From: Kiritimatiellia bacterium
GTDB lineage: Bacteria > Verrucomicrobiota > Kiritimatiellia > SLAD01
Assembly: GCA_007126515.1 (NCBI GenBank)
Contig: SLBD01000045.1
Location: 1-39,082 of the forward strand
DNA: 39,082 bases
Reading direction: 5' to 3'
The translations under genes and the position numbers were made by a program. The notes beneath the pieces are model-generated. The model was not told where the DNA came from. It saw nothing but the letters and a program-made list of their open reading frames with translations, and made no database searches. Positions 28,225 to 38,538 of the stretch are shown one piece after another. How positions within the stretch are numbered: the first letter of the stretch is position 1; each line of letters starts with the position of its first letter.

Positions 28225-29337
28225 TCAACGGCGGATCCGCCGTATTGATATACTTTGTAAAATGCCGAATCCCAGCATCATGCTGACCATAAATGAACCG
28301 CCATAACTCATCAGCGGCAGGGGTAACCCAGTAATCGGCATCAGGCCGATCGTCATGGCGGTGTTGACGAAGACATGAAAGAAAATCATGCCCGTGATCC
28401 CCACCGCCATCAGGCGTCCCATTTTGTCCGGGGCAACTAGCGCCGCGCGGGTGCCGCAGAGAAGAATGATCCCATACAGCGTCAGAACCGCAGTGGCTCC
28501 AACAAATCCTTTTTCTTCGGCAATCACCGAATAGATAAAATCTGTTGGGGCTACAGTACGTGGCAGAAACCCCAGAATGTTTTGTGTTCCTTGCAGATAA
28601 CCTTTTCCAGTGAGACCACCCGACCCCACGGCAATTTGCGATTGAATCTTGTTCCATCCCGCGCCAAAGGGATCGCGACTGGAATCCAGAAAGACAAGAA
28701 TCCGTTCCTTTTGATAGTTGCCGAGGCCCAGCCACCCGATGGGGGCCAGCATCAAGCCAATCAAAAAGAGGACCAAAATGAATTTCATCCGAATGCCACC
28801 GGCAAACAGAATAAATAACGTGATGGGCAGCAAGGTTGCGGCTGTGCCCAGATCCGGCTGCCTGGCAATGAGTAGAAAGGGGCCCCCAGCGATGATCAGC
28901 GCGGTTACCAGACTGGCGAGGCTGCTCATATCTCGATCCGGTCGGGCCCAATAGCGCGAGACGGCGAGGATGACGGCAATCTTGGCTAACTCGGCTGGCT
29001 GCAATTGAATATTAAAGACATTCAACCAACGGGTCGCTCCATGAACTTGGTGTCCAATGAAGAGAACGAGAATGAGTAACACCAAAACAACGCTGTAGAT
29101 CCACCACGCGTATTCGGCCAATCGCCGGTAATCCGTCATCGCCAACGTCACATAGCCTGCGATGCCGACAAGCGCCCAGATGATTTGTCGCTGATACATT
29201 TTGCCCACGGGCATGTCGGCGCGCTGAAATGATGCGCTATAGATAAAGAGGATGCCGATCACCATGAGGGCCAGGATTGCGCCGGTCAAGAGCCAGTCTG
29301 AGCGTCGAAGATGCCAACGTATGGTTGCCCACTTCAT
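28225..29337 (-). CDS. rodA: Rod shape-determining protein RodA (SEDS glycosyltransferase)
   Basis: QIIWALVGI, VHGATRWLNVFNIQLQPAELAKIAVILA, GLPLPLMSYGGSFMVSMMLGFGILQSI. Confidence 0.96.
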   Translation of the reverse strand: MKWATIRWHLRRSDWLLTGAILALMVIGILFIYSASFQRADMPVGKMYQRQIIWALVGIAGYVTLAMTDYRRLAEYAWWIYSVVLVLLILVLFIGHQVHGATRWLNVFNIQLQPAELAKIAVILAVSRYWARPDRDMSSLASLVTALIIAGGPFLLIARQPDLGTAATLLPITLFILFAGGIRMKFILVLFLIGLMLAPIGWLGLGNYQKERILVFLDSSRDPFGAGWNKIQSQIAVGSGGLTGKGYLQGTQNILGFLPRTVAPTDFIYSVIAEEKGFVGATAVLTLYGIILLCGTRAALVAPDKMGRLMAVGITGMIFFHVFVNTAMTIGLMPITGLPLPLMSYGGSFMVSMMLGFGILQSISIRRIRR

Positions 29338-31142
29338 GATGACTCTTCTCCTGCGAGCAATTCCTGAAAGATTTGGCCAATCTTCGGAGCGGCCGTCTGA
29401 CCGCCCGATACGCCGTCCTGCACGATCAGAGCAATGGCATAGCGCGGTTGGTCATAGGGCGCAAAAGCAATCATCCAGGCATGTGTGCGGCCTGCATCGC
29501 GAGGACCAAATTGAGCCGTGCCGGTCTTGCCTGCATAGATCAGGCCGGGCACACGTCCGAGCCGGGCAGTGCCACGGTCACCCATCACAGCATCTCGCAT
29601 CCCACCCCTTACAGTACTGAGCGTTTCGGCTGTCCATGGCATGATCAGCGGAGGTTCCGGCGGGATAGAGGTGAAGGAACCCTCACCAAACGGACGGATG
29701 CCACTCACTAAGCGAGGTGAAAACACCGTGCCGCCACTGGCCAGTGTGGCGGCCACGACCGCCATTTGCAGCGGGGTGACGGTAATCGGTCCTTGGCCGA
29801 TGGACAGATTGACAGTATCGCCGTCGCGCCAGGCATCGTTGAAGACTCGCCGCTTCCACGCATCGTTGGGAAGCACGCCACTGACTTCATGATCCAGCGT
29901 AATGCCCGTGCGGCGACCCAGGCCCATCGTCGATGCCATGTGATAAATCGAGTCATACCCCATCACCAGCGACAGTCGGTAGTAATAGACGTTGCACGAT
30001 CGTTCCAGCGATTGACGCATGTTCAGCGGACCGTGTCCCTGCCGGGCCCAACATCGGAAGGAAGCACGACCTAAATGAAAGATACCCGAGCAGTCATAGA
30101 TGGTTTGGGGGCTGACGACGCGATTTTCCAAGGCCGCCACGGCCACGACCGGCTTAAAGATACTGCCGGGAGCAAAGGCTCCGGCGACCGCCCGGTTGAG
30201 CAGGGGATTACGTTCGTCGCCGGACAGCAATCGCCATTCTTCTGTGGTAATGGCGGGGATGAAATTATTGGGATCAAACCCGGGGGCACTGGCGATGGCA
30301 AGGATGTCGCCGCTGCGCGGATCCATAACAACGGCCGCGCTGGGCTCATCGCCGAGAGCGGCTTCAACCGTTGCTTGGACGTGGTGATTGATGGTCAGCC
30401 GAATATCTTGCCCGGCACCTGCCTCGCGGACAGCGATGTCTCCGTGTCGATATCCGACTGCATCGACACGGACCAAACGCGCGCCAGCTGTGGCTCGCAT
30501 TTCGGCATCAAAACGACGCTCCAGTCCGGCCCGTCCCTCCATCTCTGGCATGTAATAGTGGAAGGGTTCAATATCGTCGTGGACCAAGTCGGCCCGTCCC
30601 ACATATCCCAGCGTGTGTGCCGCAAGTGCGCCTTGCGGGTAAACCCGCACGGCTTCGGTGTAAATGTCGATGCCGGGTCGCCCCGCCACTTGCTCGGCCC
30701 AGCGGGCGAGCGTGGTTTCGTCGACATCGCGCCAAGCAACCAGGGGCATCGGTAGTCGTCTACGGATATGAGATTGAATCGCCTCCCGCGTCAGCTCCCG
30801 TTCCACGCCCAAGGTCTCCGACAGCTCGTCCAGCATGTCCTCGAGGTGGTTGATGGTCCGCGTCCACGTCCCGGGTTGCCGCACTTCTTCCAGAAAGATG
30901 ACAATATTGAAGCTCGGCCGATTGTCAGCCAAGACCTGGCCTTGGGTGTCAAAGATGCGTCCGCGCATACCCGGAATGCGAACCCGGCGGACACTTTGAC
31001 GCAACTCATCCCGCTGATATTGGTGACCATGCCGGACCTGGATGCGCCAGAGCATCAAGGAAATAAATCCCAGAGCCACACACATCATCAACGCCAGCAC
31101 GCGGATGCGGATGTATTCTCGATCTAGCGAATTTCTTGCCAT
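29334..31142 (-). CDS. mrdA: Penicillin-binding protein 2
   Basis: RGRIFDTQGQVLADNRPSFN, GAFAPGSIFKPVVAVAAL (SxxK), KTGTAQF (KTG). Confidence 0.96.
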   Translation of the reverse strand: MARNSLDREYIRIRVLALMMCVALGFISLMLWRIQVRHGHQYQRDELRQSVRRVRIPGMRGRIFDTQGQVLADNRPSFNIVIFLEEVRQPGTWTRTINHLEDMLDELSETLGVERELTREAIQSHIRRRLPMPLVAWRDVDETTLARWAEQVAGRPGIDIYTEAVRVYPQGALAAHTLGYVGRADLVHDDIEPFHYYMPEMEGRAGLERRFDAEMRATAGARLVRVDAVGYRHGDIAVREAGAGQDIRLTINHHVQATVEAALGDEPSAAVVMDPRSGDILAIASAPGFDPNNFIPAITTEEWRLLSGDERNPLLNRAVAGAFAPGSIFKPVVAVAALENRVVSPQTIYDCSGIFHLGRASFRCWARQGHGPLNMRQSLERSCNVYYYRLSLVMGYDSIYHMASTMGLGRRTGITLDHEVSGVLPNDAWKRRVFNDAWRDGDTVNLSIGQGPITVTPLQMAVVAATLASGGTVFSPRLVSGIRPFGEGSFTSIPPEPPLIMPWTAETLSTVRGGMRDAVMGDRGTARLGRVPGLIYAGKTGTAQFGPRDAGRTHAWMIAFAPYDQPRYAIALIVQDGVSGGQTAAPKIGQIFQELLAGEESS

Positions 31143-31645
31143 GGGGAATCCGTCGATTCCACCAATCCCATCATCCGATCCAAGTGCGCACAGCCGCGAA
31201 AGAGAATCGGTGTGGCAACAGCGCCCAGCAGGGCGCTACCTGCAACTCGATGAAGTGCCTGGGAGGCACGCAAGTCGATGAGATTAGTAGAGGTTAACAA
31301 AATGTACAAAATTAGAGTGCTACCGACGGCCATGAGGATGCCGAATAGCATATGAGTCAATAGTTCATGCACAAAAACGAGCTCCTTGCATTTGGAGATC
31401 AACACTCCCATGACCCCAAACGCAACGGGTGAATATCCAAAAGGAATCAAGCCCATGCCATCCTGGATCAATCCTGCCAGGATGGCCACGGTGATCAGAT
31501 CGCGCCGATCCCTTGCCAATGCGTAATATACCACAATTGCGGCCAAAGCGGGAATGTTCGCTTGGCCCAGACGCGGAAAGCTGGGGATGACCGCCTGTAG
31601 CAAAGCCGCCAGGATGGTCAAGGATAGCATAACGAGAGCGTTCAT
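31124..31645 (-). CDS. mreD: Rod shape-determining protein MreD
   Basis: Five-helix membrane protein between mreC and mrdA, LIQDGMGLIPFGYSPVAFGVMG. Confidence 0.85.
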   Translation of the reverse strand: MNALVMLSLTILAALLQAVIPSFPRLGQANIPALAAIVVYYALARDRRDLITVAILAGLIQDGMGLIPFGYSPVAFGVMGVLISKCKELVFVHELLTHMLFGILMAVGSTLILYILLTSTNLIDLRASQALHRVAGSALLGAVATPILFRGCAHLDRMMGLVESTDSPWQEIR

Positions 31646-32499
31646 GGCTGGCGACCTCCGTTGGGGCCGCGCAGCAGGAGATCTACGGGATCATGTGATT
31701 CAGCCACGACAAATCCATAGTTGAACCGGCCCAAATCGGCAGCCGGCACAAGCTCGGCCCTTTGGTAGAGTCCCGTATCGTCGCGTTGCACAGTTTCGAC
31801 ATAGCCGATCAAGATGCCGCGCGGAAAAATCCCGCCCAGCCCCGCAGTCAACACTTCATCGCCCATACGGATTTCTGTGTCCTTGTTAATGAAGCGCATC
31901 GTCAACAGCGGCACTCCCTGCAGCGAGAGCCCGCCACCGGAGACAATCCCATGCGAGCCCGAACGCGGTAGCCATGCTGACACCTGACTCATGGAGTCGG
32001 AGATTAGTTTGATATCGGCTGTGCCTATCGACGCATTGAGCGTTCGCCCGACCAGACCGTCGGGAGTGACGACGGCCATACCCGCTTCAACTCCATGCCC
32101 AATCCCTTTGCCGATCCGCACCGTTTGCCACCAGCCGCTGATATCTCGACCAATAATTTCAGCAGGAATCAATGTGCGATCGGGGCGTTGCATAAAATCC
32201 AGTTGCTCGCGTAACTCGGCATTTTCTTGTTCCAAGCCTTCCAAGTAGCGGATTTCGCTGCGCAGCTTGGTGAGCTCTTCCTGCATGTGTTGATTGGCCA
32301 CAGCCATTTCGCCTAATGTGCGGACGGCATCGACCCATTGGCGACTGCCCTGAGTGATTCGAGTCACGACTTCTTGCAAGGGAGCCAGAAATTCTCGAAT
32401 CGCAGCCTTGCCACGTTCTTCGATGGGGGAGGGCAAATTAAGCACCAGCACCAATGCTGCGCCCAATAGCAACCAAACAATAATTGACCGTTCTCTCAC
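31642..32499 (-). CDS. mreC: Rod shape-determining protein MreC
   Basis: N-terminal TM, coiled coil, AEIIGRDISGWWQTVRIGKGIGHGVEAGMAVVTPDGLVGR. Confidence 0.93.
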   Translation of the reverse strand: MRERSIIVWLLLGAALVLVLNLPSPIEERGKAAIREFLAPLQEVVTRITQGSRQWVDAVRTLGEMAVANQHMQEELTKLRSEIRYLEGLEQENAELREQLDFMQRPDRTLIPAEIIGRDISGWWQTVRIGKGIGHGVEAGMAVVTPDGLVGRTLNASIGTADIKLISDSMSQVSAWLPRSGSHGIVSGGGLSLQGVPLLTMRFINKDTEIRMGDEVLTAGLGGIFPRGILIGYVETVQRDDTGLYQRAELVPAADLGRFNYGFVVAESHDPVDLLLRGPNGGRQP

Positions 32500-32613
32500 C
32501 GTACGTTTCCATTCCCACGAGGAGAGGGAAGGGTCAAGGTCGTGTCCACCACCCGCATTGCGAGACCTTTTGTGTGTCGCAGGGCCGGTGGCCGCGAATC
32601 AAGCGAGCAGTGG

Positions 32614-33657
<1,044 letters not shown>

Positions 33658-33708
33658 TCAAAAATAGATAGACTGTGAAAACGGGATGGTCAGTAATTTG
33701 TGGGTATT

Positions 33709-33773
33709 GGTCAAGATAAATTGATGCAGATGTTATCGCTTGACGTACCTGATCGGAAATGATTTTCTTGACC
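33709..33773. promoter_or_regulatory. Candidate regulatory region between mreB and the BMC operon: inverted GGTCAAGA/TCTTGACC with a central CTTGAC
   Basis: GGTCAAGA 33709-33716, CTTGAC 33739-33744, TCTTGACC 33766-33773; about 28-29 bp between cores. Confidence 0.35.
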
Positions 33774-33793
33774 GTTGTTTTACGAGTGTGTGT

Positions 33794-35053
33794 ATGAAGA
33801 TTGCTGTAGGCGCAGATCATGGTGGTTTTGACATGAAACAACGGTTAGTCCCGTTGATTCAGTCGCTGGGTCACATGGTTGTCGATTGCGGTACGGATTC
33901 CAAAGCCGCTGTGGATTATCCCGTGTTTGCGCATGCGGTGGCCAGTAAAGTGGCCAGTGGCGAATGCGATCTGGGGGTAGTCGTCGACGGCGCCGGCATC
34001 GGTTCGGCAATGGCGGCTAATAAGGTCAAGGGCATCCGCGCCGCCGCCTGTTACAACGAAGCCTTGGCCCGGAACAGTCGCGAGCACAATGGAGCCAATG
34101 TCCTGACGCTGGGGGTCGGGCAAAATTCACTGGCGGATGCGCAGGCGATCATCACCACATTCATTAACACAAAATGCACCGAACCGCGTCATCAGCGTCG
34201 TGTGCAATTGATTATGGATATTGAAAAAGGCCGACTGACGCAGTCGGGACAAACGACAAGCAACCAACCTTCAACACGGGGGACTGACGTGGATTTATCT
34301 CCTCAGGACATCGAACGAATTGCCAATCGGGTGAAAGAGCTGATGACCGGCTCAACCGCCACTTCGGGAACAGCTCAGCATATGGATGCTGACCAGTTGG
34401 CACAAATGATTGATCACACCATCTTGAGACCCGATGCCACCCGGGCAGATGTCGAAAAACTCTGCCGCGAGGCGATCGAACACAATTTCTTCTCCGTGTG
34501 CGTCAATTCGACATGGGTCCCCATCGTGCGCGATATGCTTCGCGGTTCGTCCGTCAAGGTGTGTGCTGTGGTGGGCTTTCCGCTGGGAGCGATGCCGCCC
34601 TCGATCAAGGCCATGGAAACCCGCAAGGCGATCCGCGAAGGGGCCAACGAAATCGATATGGTCATCAATGTCGGCGCCTTAAAGAGTGGCGATACCAAGT
34701 TGGTGTTGGAAGATATCCGCGCCGTGGTCGAAGCCTGTAAAGATGGCCGTGCCTTGTCCAAGGTGATTCTTGAGAACAGCCTGCTCACCGATGATGAAAA
34801 AGTCTTGGCGTGCGAACTCAGCATGCAGGCGCGCGCCGATTATGTGAAAACCTCGACCGGTTTTAGCACCGGCGGCGCGACGGCAGAAGATATTGCCTTG
34901 ATGGCGCGAACAGTCGCTCCCAAGAAATTGGGTGTGAAAGCGTCGGGCGGTGTGCGCACGTATGCCGATGCGATGAAAATGATTGCTGCGGGGGCAACCC
35001 GTGTTGGAGCAAGTAGTAGTATTAAAATAGTCGAAGAAGCCCGATCCAAGTAA
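33794..35053 (+). CDS. Fusion: RpiB/LacA/LacB-like sugar-phosphate isomerase domain plus DeoC-like deoxyribose-phosphate aldolase
   Basis: N-terminal [15 protein letters not shown] and [17 protein letters not shown]-terminal DeoC with [61 protein letters not shown]. One open frame. Confidence 0.93.
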   Translation: MKIAVGADHGGFDMKQRLVPLIQSLGHMVVDCGTDSKAAVDYPVFAHAVASKVASGECDLGVVVDGAGIGSAMAANKVKGIRAAACYNEALARNSREHNGANVLTLGVGQNSLADAQAIITTFINTKCTEPRHQRRVQLIMDIEKGRLTQSGQTTSNQPSTRGTDVDLSPQDIERIANRVKELMTGSTATSGTAQHMDADQLAQMIDHTILRPDATRADVEKLCREAIEHNFFSVCVNSTWVPIVRDMLRGSSVKVCAVVGFPLGAMPPSIKAMETRKAIREGANEIDMVINVGALKSGDTKLVLEDIRAVVEACKDGRALSKVILENSLLTDDEKVLACELSMQARADYVKTSTGFSTGGATAEDIALMARTVAPKKLGVKASGGVRTYADAMKMIAAGATRVGASSSIKIVEEARSK

Positions 35054-35076
35054 GATGGGCAGGAAGGAGACATCCA

Positions 35077-35703
35077 GTGGCTGAATTACGTACGTATGTG
35101 TTTTTGGATAGCCTGCAACCCCAGTTTGCCTCGTTTTTTGCGACAGTTTCGCAGGGCTATCTGCCGATTGCCGGACAGGCATCCCTGTTTATTGAAATTG
35201 CCCCCGGTATGGATATCAACCGGATGACGGATATTGCCTTGAAGGCAACCAACGTCACCCCGGGTATGCAAATCGTTGAGCGAACGTTTGGCATGCTGGA
35301 GTTGCACTCCGACTCACAGGCCGATGTCCGCGCGGCGGGCGAGGCGATCCTCAACGAATTGGGATTGAAAGAGGAAGACCGCGTCAAACCGGCTGTCACA
35401 ACCAGCCAAGTGATTCGGCATCTCTCCGATTATCACACGCAATTAATCAACCGGATGCGACACGGCAACATGATTTTGCCTGGCCAGACGCTGTACGTCA
35501 TGGAATGTGCACCGGCGGGGTATGCCGCCATCGCTGCCAATGAAGCGGAAAAAGCGGCGAACATCAACATCCTGGAAGTGCGCACCGTGGGAGCCTTCGG
35601 TCGCATCTATCTGGGCGGTGAAGAGCGAGATATCGAAGTTGGCTACCAAGCTGCTGAGGCCGCCATTCAGGCGATCACAGGGAAAGTGGCCAGTAAGAAG
35701 TAG
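35077..35703 (+). CDS. BMC-T (tandem BMC domain) shell protein
   Basis: GTG start after AGGAAGGAGA. Two BMC-like halves (LPIAGQASLFIEIAPGMDINRMTDIALKATNVTPGMQIVERTFGMLELH; QTLYVMECAPAGYAAIAANEAEKAANINILEVRTVGAFGRIYLGGEERDIEVG). Confidence 0.88.
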   Translation: MAELRTYVFLDSLQPQFASFFATVSQGYLPIAGQASLFIEIAPGMDINRMTDIALKATNVTPGMQIVERTFGMLELHSDSQADVRAAGEAILNELGLKEEDRVKPAVTTSQVIRHLSDYHTQLINRMRHGNMILPGQTLYVMECAPAGYAAIAANEAEKAANINILEVRTVGAFGRIYLGGEERDIEVGYQAAEAAIQAITGKVASKK

Positions 35704-35760
35704 AGGTAAAACAGGTCGGTTTTAACGGTAACCAGAAAACATCAAACAGAGAGGTATAAC

Positions 35761-36060
35761 ATGGCTGATGCATTAGGAATGATTGAAGCGCGCTCGTTTC
35801 CCGCCACTGTCGAGGCGGCGGACGCAATGGTCAAAGCGGCCAAAGTCGAATTGGTTTCATATGAAAAGACAGGTGGGGGCTACACCTCCGTGATCGTCCG
35901 TGGCGATGTCGCGGCCGTCAAAGCCGCTTGCGATGCCGGCCAGATTGCGGCCAGCCGCGTCGGCGAAGTGGTTGCGGTTCACGTCATTGCCCGTCCGCAT
36001 GCGAATGTGGATGCTGTGTTGCCGCTCGGCCGTGCCGAAGCCAAATCCGCAAAGAAATAA
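35761..36060 (+). CDS. BMC-H hexameric shell protein
   Basis: [56 protein letters not shown], canonical single BMC domain. Confidence 0.96.
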   Translation: MADALGMIEARSFPATVEAADAMVKAAKVELVSYEKTGGGYTSVIVRGDVAAVKAACDAGQIAASRVGEVVAVHVIARPHANVDAVLPLGRAEAKSAKK

Positions 36061-36074
36061 TCGTCGACCCAAAA

Positions 36075-36109
36075 GCTGTCCGAGCCGGATACATACCGGT
36101 TCGGACAGC
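36075..36109 (+). other. Strong intergenic RNA hairpin between BMC-H and BMC-P genes
   Basis: GCTGTCCGAGCCGG-atacata-CCGGTTCGGACAGC: 14-bp stem with one G.U, 7-nt loop, no U-tract after it. Confidence 0.75.
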
Positions 36110-36171
36110 CTGGGACGGTTGTCTCGGCGGCTCAGTCGCTGGTGCAACCGATTAGAGAAGGAGAGGCGCAT

Positions 36172-36459
36172 ATGAATATGGGCAAAGTCGTAGGTAGCGT
36201 TGTGGCCACCCGCAAAGAATCCTCTCTCGACGGGCTGCGCTTCATGCTGGTTCGACATGTCGATCATGAAGGCAAGGAGTCCGGCGGCAGTGTGGTTGCC
36301 GTGGATGCCGTGGGAGCGGGTCCGGGAGAATTGGTGCTCGTAGCTACGGGCAGTTCGGCGCGACAAACCTTGGCCACCGACAAACGGCCCTGCGATGCCG
36401 TCATTATGGCGATCGTGGATAGCTGGGATGTGGATGGCAAGGAGAAGTACAAGAAGTAG
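36172..36459 (+). CDS. BMC-P (EutN/CcmL) pentameric shell protein 1
   Basis: MNMGKVVGSVVATRKESSLDGLRFMLVRHVD... DAVIMAIVDSWDVDGK. Shine-Dalgarno gagaaggagagg upstream. Confidence 0.94.
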   Translation: MNMGKVVGSVVATRKESSLDGLRFMLVRHVDHEGKESGGSVVAVDAVGAGPGELVLVATGSSARQTLATDKRPCDAVIMAIVDSWDVDGKEKYKK

Positions 36460-36474
36460 GTGGGGATTTCACTC

Positions 36475-37926
36475 ATGGCAACATTATCTGACCGAGACAT
36501 TGAAGCAATTGCCCAGAAAATCGTCGCCGATATCCAAGTCGGTCGACCGGCAGTGATTCCAGGCACAAGCCCCGCTGGGAGCAGCGGCATGCCTGCGGCC
36601 GGGATGGGAATTTTTGACACGGTCGATGAGGCGGTGACAGCGGCACGGGCATCATTTACCGTTTTCTCTGCATTGCCACTGGATCATCGCAATCGCATCA
36701 TTGCCAACATTCGTGCCGTCATGCGCGAGCACAAGACCGCGTTGGCCAAATCGGCGCACGAAGAAACAGGGCTGGGACGATTTGAAGACAAAATTGTCAA
36801 GAACGAGCTCGTCATCGAAAAAACGCTCGGTACAGAAGCCCTTTATCCAGATGCTCGCACCGGTGACCACGGATTGACCCTAACAGAGCCGGCGCCCTAT
36901 GGCGTCATTGGCGCGATTACGCCGTGTACCAATCCCACCTCTACCATTATTAATAATTCCATCGGCATGCTGGCGGCTGGCAACGCGGTTGTCTTTAATG
37001 TCCATCCCACCTCAAAACGCTGTTCGATGGAGACCATTGTCCTCCTCAATAAAGCCATCACTGGGGCAGGGGGACCTCCCAATGTTGTCGTCGGCGTTGG
37101 CAATCCAACCATTGAAAGCGCTCAAGAGTTAATGAAGCATCCGGGTATCCGGATTCTGGTCGTGACCGGTGGCGGGGGTGTCGTGAAGGCGGCCATGGCC
37201 AGCGGCAAGCGGGCCATCTGTGCCGGTCCCGGTAATCCACCCGTCGTCGTGGATGAAACCGCTAACATCGATCAGGCCGGACGTGACATCGTTCTCGGCG
37301 CATCGACCGACAACAACATCATCTGCGCTGACGAAAAAGAAGTCGTGGTCGTGGATTCCGTTGCCGATGGATTGCTGAAGTCCATGGTGCAAAACGGGGC
37401 TGCGTTGATTGATAAAAGTAAGCTCGCAGCCTTGGAGCAAGTCATCTTCACGAAGATGGCCGGTCCGCGCGGTCATGCTGAAATCAACCGCAAATGGATT
37501 GGCAAGAATGCCGATTTGATCCTCCGCGAGATGGGTATGAGCGTACCCAGCACCATCCGCTTGGGTGTGATCGAAGTGGATGTTGATCATCCGCTGATGT
37601 GGACGGAGCAAATGATGCCGATTCTGCCCGTGGCCCGTGTTCGGGATGCCGATTCCGCCATCAATTTGGGCTTGGAAATGGAAGGCAAATGCTATCACAC
37701 CGCCATCATGCATTCGATGCATCTGGGCCGCTTAAGCCGCATGGCGCGAGAATGCAATTGCAGCATTTTCGTCAAGAACGGTCGCTCGCAGGCAGGGTTA
37801 GGCCTCGGAGGAGAGGGACATACCTCGTTCACCATTGCCAGTCCGACCGGTGAAGGCATGACCAATCCAGTCAGCTTTTCCCGCTGGCGGCGTTGCACGT
37901 TGGTGGATCACTTCCGCATCGTGTGA
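36475..37926 (+). CDS. CoA-acylating aldehyde dehydrogenase (PduP/EutE-like) with a putative N-terminal encapsulation peptide
   Basis: APYGVIGAITPCTNPTSTIINNSIGMLAAGNAVVFNVHP, STDNNIICADEKEVVVVD (catalytic Cys), N-terminal amphipathic MATLSDRDIEAIAQKIVADI plus a Gly/Pro/Ser-rich linker. Confidence 0.94.
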   Translation: MATLSDRDIEAIAQKIVADIQVGRPAVIPGTSPAGSSGMPAAGMGIFDTVDEAVTAARASFTVFSALPLDHRNRIIANIRAVMREHKTALAKSAHEETGLGRFEDKIVKNELVIEKTLGTEALYPDARTGDHGLTLTEPAPYGVIGAITPCTNPTSTIINNSIGMLAAGNAVVFNVHPTSKRCSMETIVLLNKAITGAGGPPNVVVGVGNPTIESAQELMKHPGIRILVVTGGGGVVKAAMASGKRAICAGPGNPPVVVDETANIDQAGRDIVLGASTDNNIICADEKEVVVVDSVADGLLKSMVQNGAALIDKSKLAALEQVIFTKMAGPRGHAEINRKWIGKNADLILREMGMSVPSTIRLGVIEVDVDHPLMWTEQMMPILPVARVRDADSAINLGLEMEGKCYHTAIMHSMHLGRLSRMARECNCSIFVKNGRSQAGLGLGGEGHTSFTIASPTGEGMTNPVSFSRWRRCTLVDHFRIV

Positions 37927-38537
37927 TGAAGCGCTACCCGGCCATAGCGACGCTTGAATTTCGGGACATCACCGTCGGTATGCATGCCACGGATGCCCTG
38001 CTCAAGAAAGCTCCCATCTCTTTATTGAAATGCGGAGTCATCAGCCAAGGCCGATATCTCTCCTTGATCGCTGGCAGCACAGCCTCGGTTCAAGAATCGT
38101 ATGAGGAGGGATTGTTTTGGGGCAAGGATGGTGTCATCGACCATGTCTTTCTTCCCGATGTGGCCGACCCGCTCTATGAGGCCGTGTTTGGCCATCGAGC
38201 AGCCTGTCAGGGGGGAGCCATCGGCATCATCGAAACGCAGACCTCTTCTTGCAACATTCTCGCAACCGAACGCATGCTGAAAGGCACGCCGGTCACCTTG
38301 GTCGAACTTCGCATCGCCGATAGTCTGCTGCATGGCAAGGGAGTCAGTATCGTCAGCGGCGAACTGTACGATGTCGAAGCAGCGGTCGAAATGGCCGTCG
38401 ATTTTCTTGCCGCCAAACAACGGCCTGTCCTGCACAAGGTCATCACGCAAACGCATGAAGCACTCGCAGCGCAGATCGAGTGGAATACCTCGTTCGGCGA
38501 CGCCGCCTCCACCAACTTACATGGAGAACTTCCCTAA
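37926..38537 (+). CDS. BMC-T shell protein, PduT-like
   Basis: Two BMC domains (PAIATLEFRDITVGMHATDALLKKAPISLLKCGVISQGRYLSLIAGS; GAIGIIETQTSSCNILATERMLKGTPVTLVELRIADSLLHGKGVSIVSGELYDVEAAVE). ATG overlaps the ALDH stop codon. Confidence 0.88.
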   Translation: MKRYPAIATLEFRDITVGMHATDALLKKAPISLLKCGVISQGRYLSLIAGSTASVQESYEEGLFWGKDGVIDHVFLPDVADPLYEAVFGHRAACQGGAIGIIETQTSSCNILATERMLKGTPVTLVELRIADSLLHGKGVSIVSGELYDVEAAVEMAVDFLAAKQRPVLHKVITQTHEALAAQIEWNTSFGDAASTNLHGELP

Positions 38538-38538
38538 C

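Noticed and set aside
33738-33773. Sigma70 promoter from TTGACG/TTGACC for the BMC operon
   Set aside because: No convincing -10 at 16-18 bp; the second TTGACC would place the -10 at or beyond the start codon.
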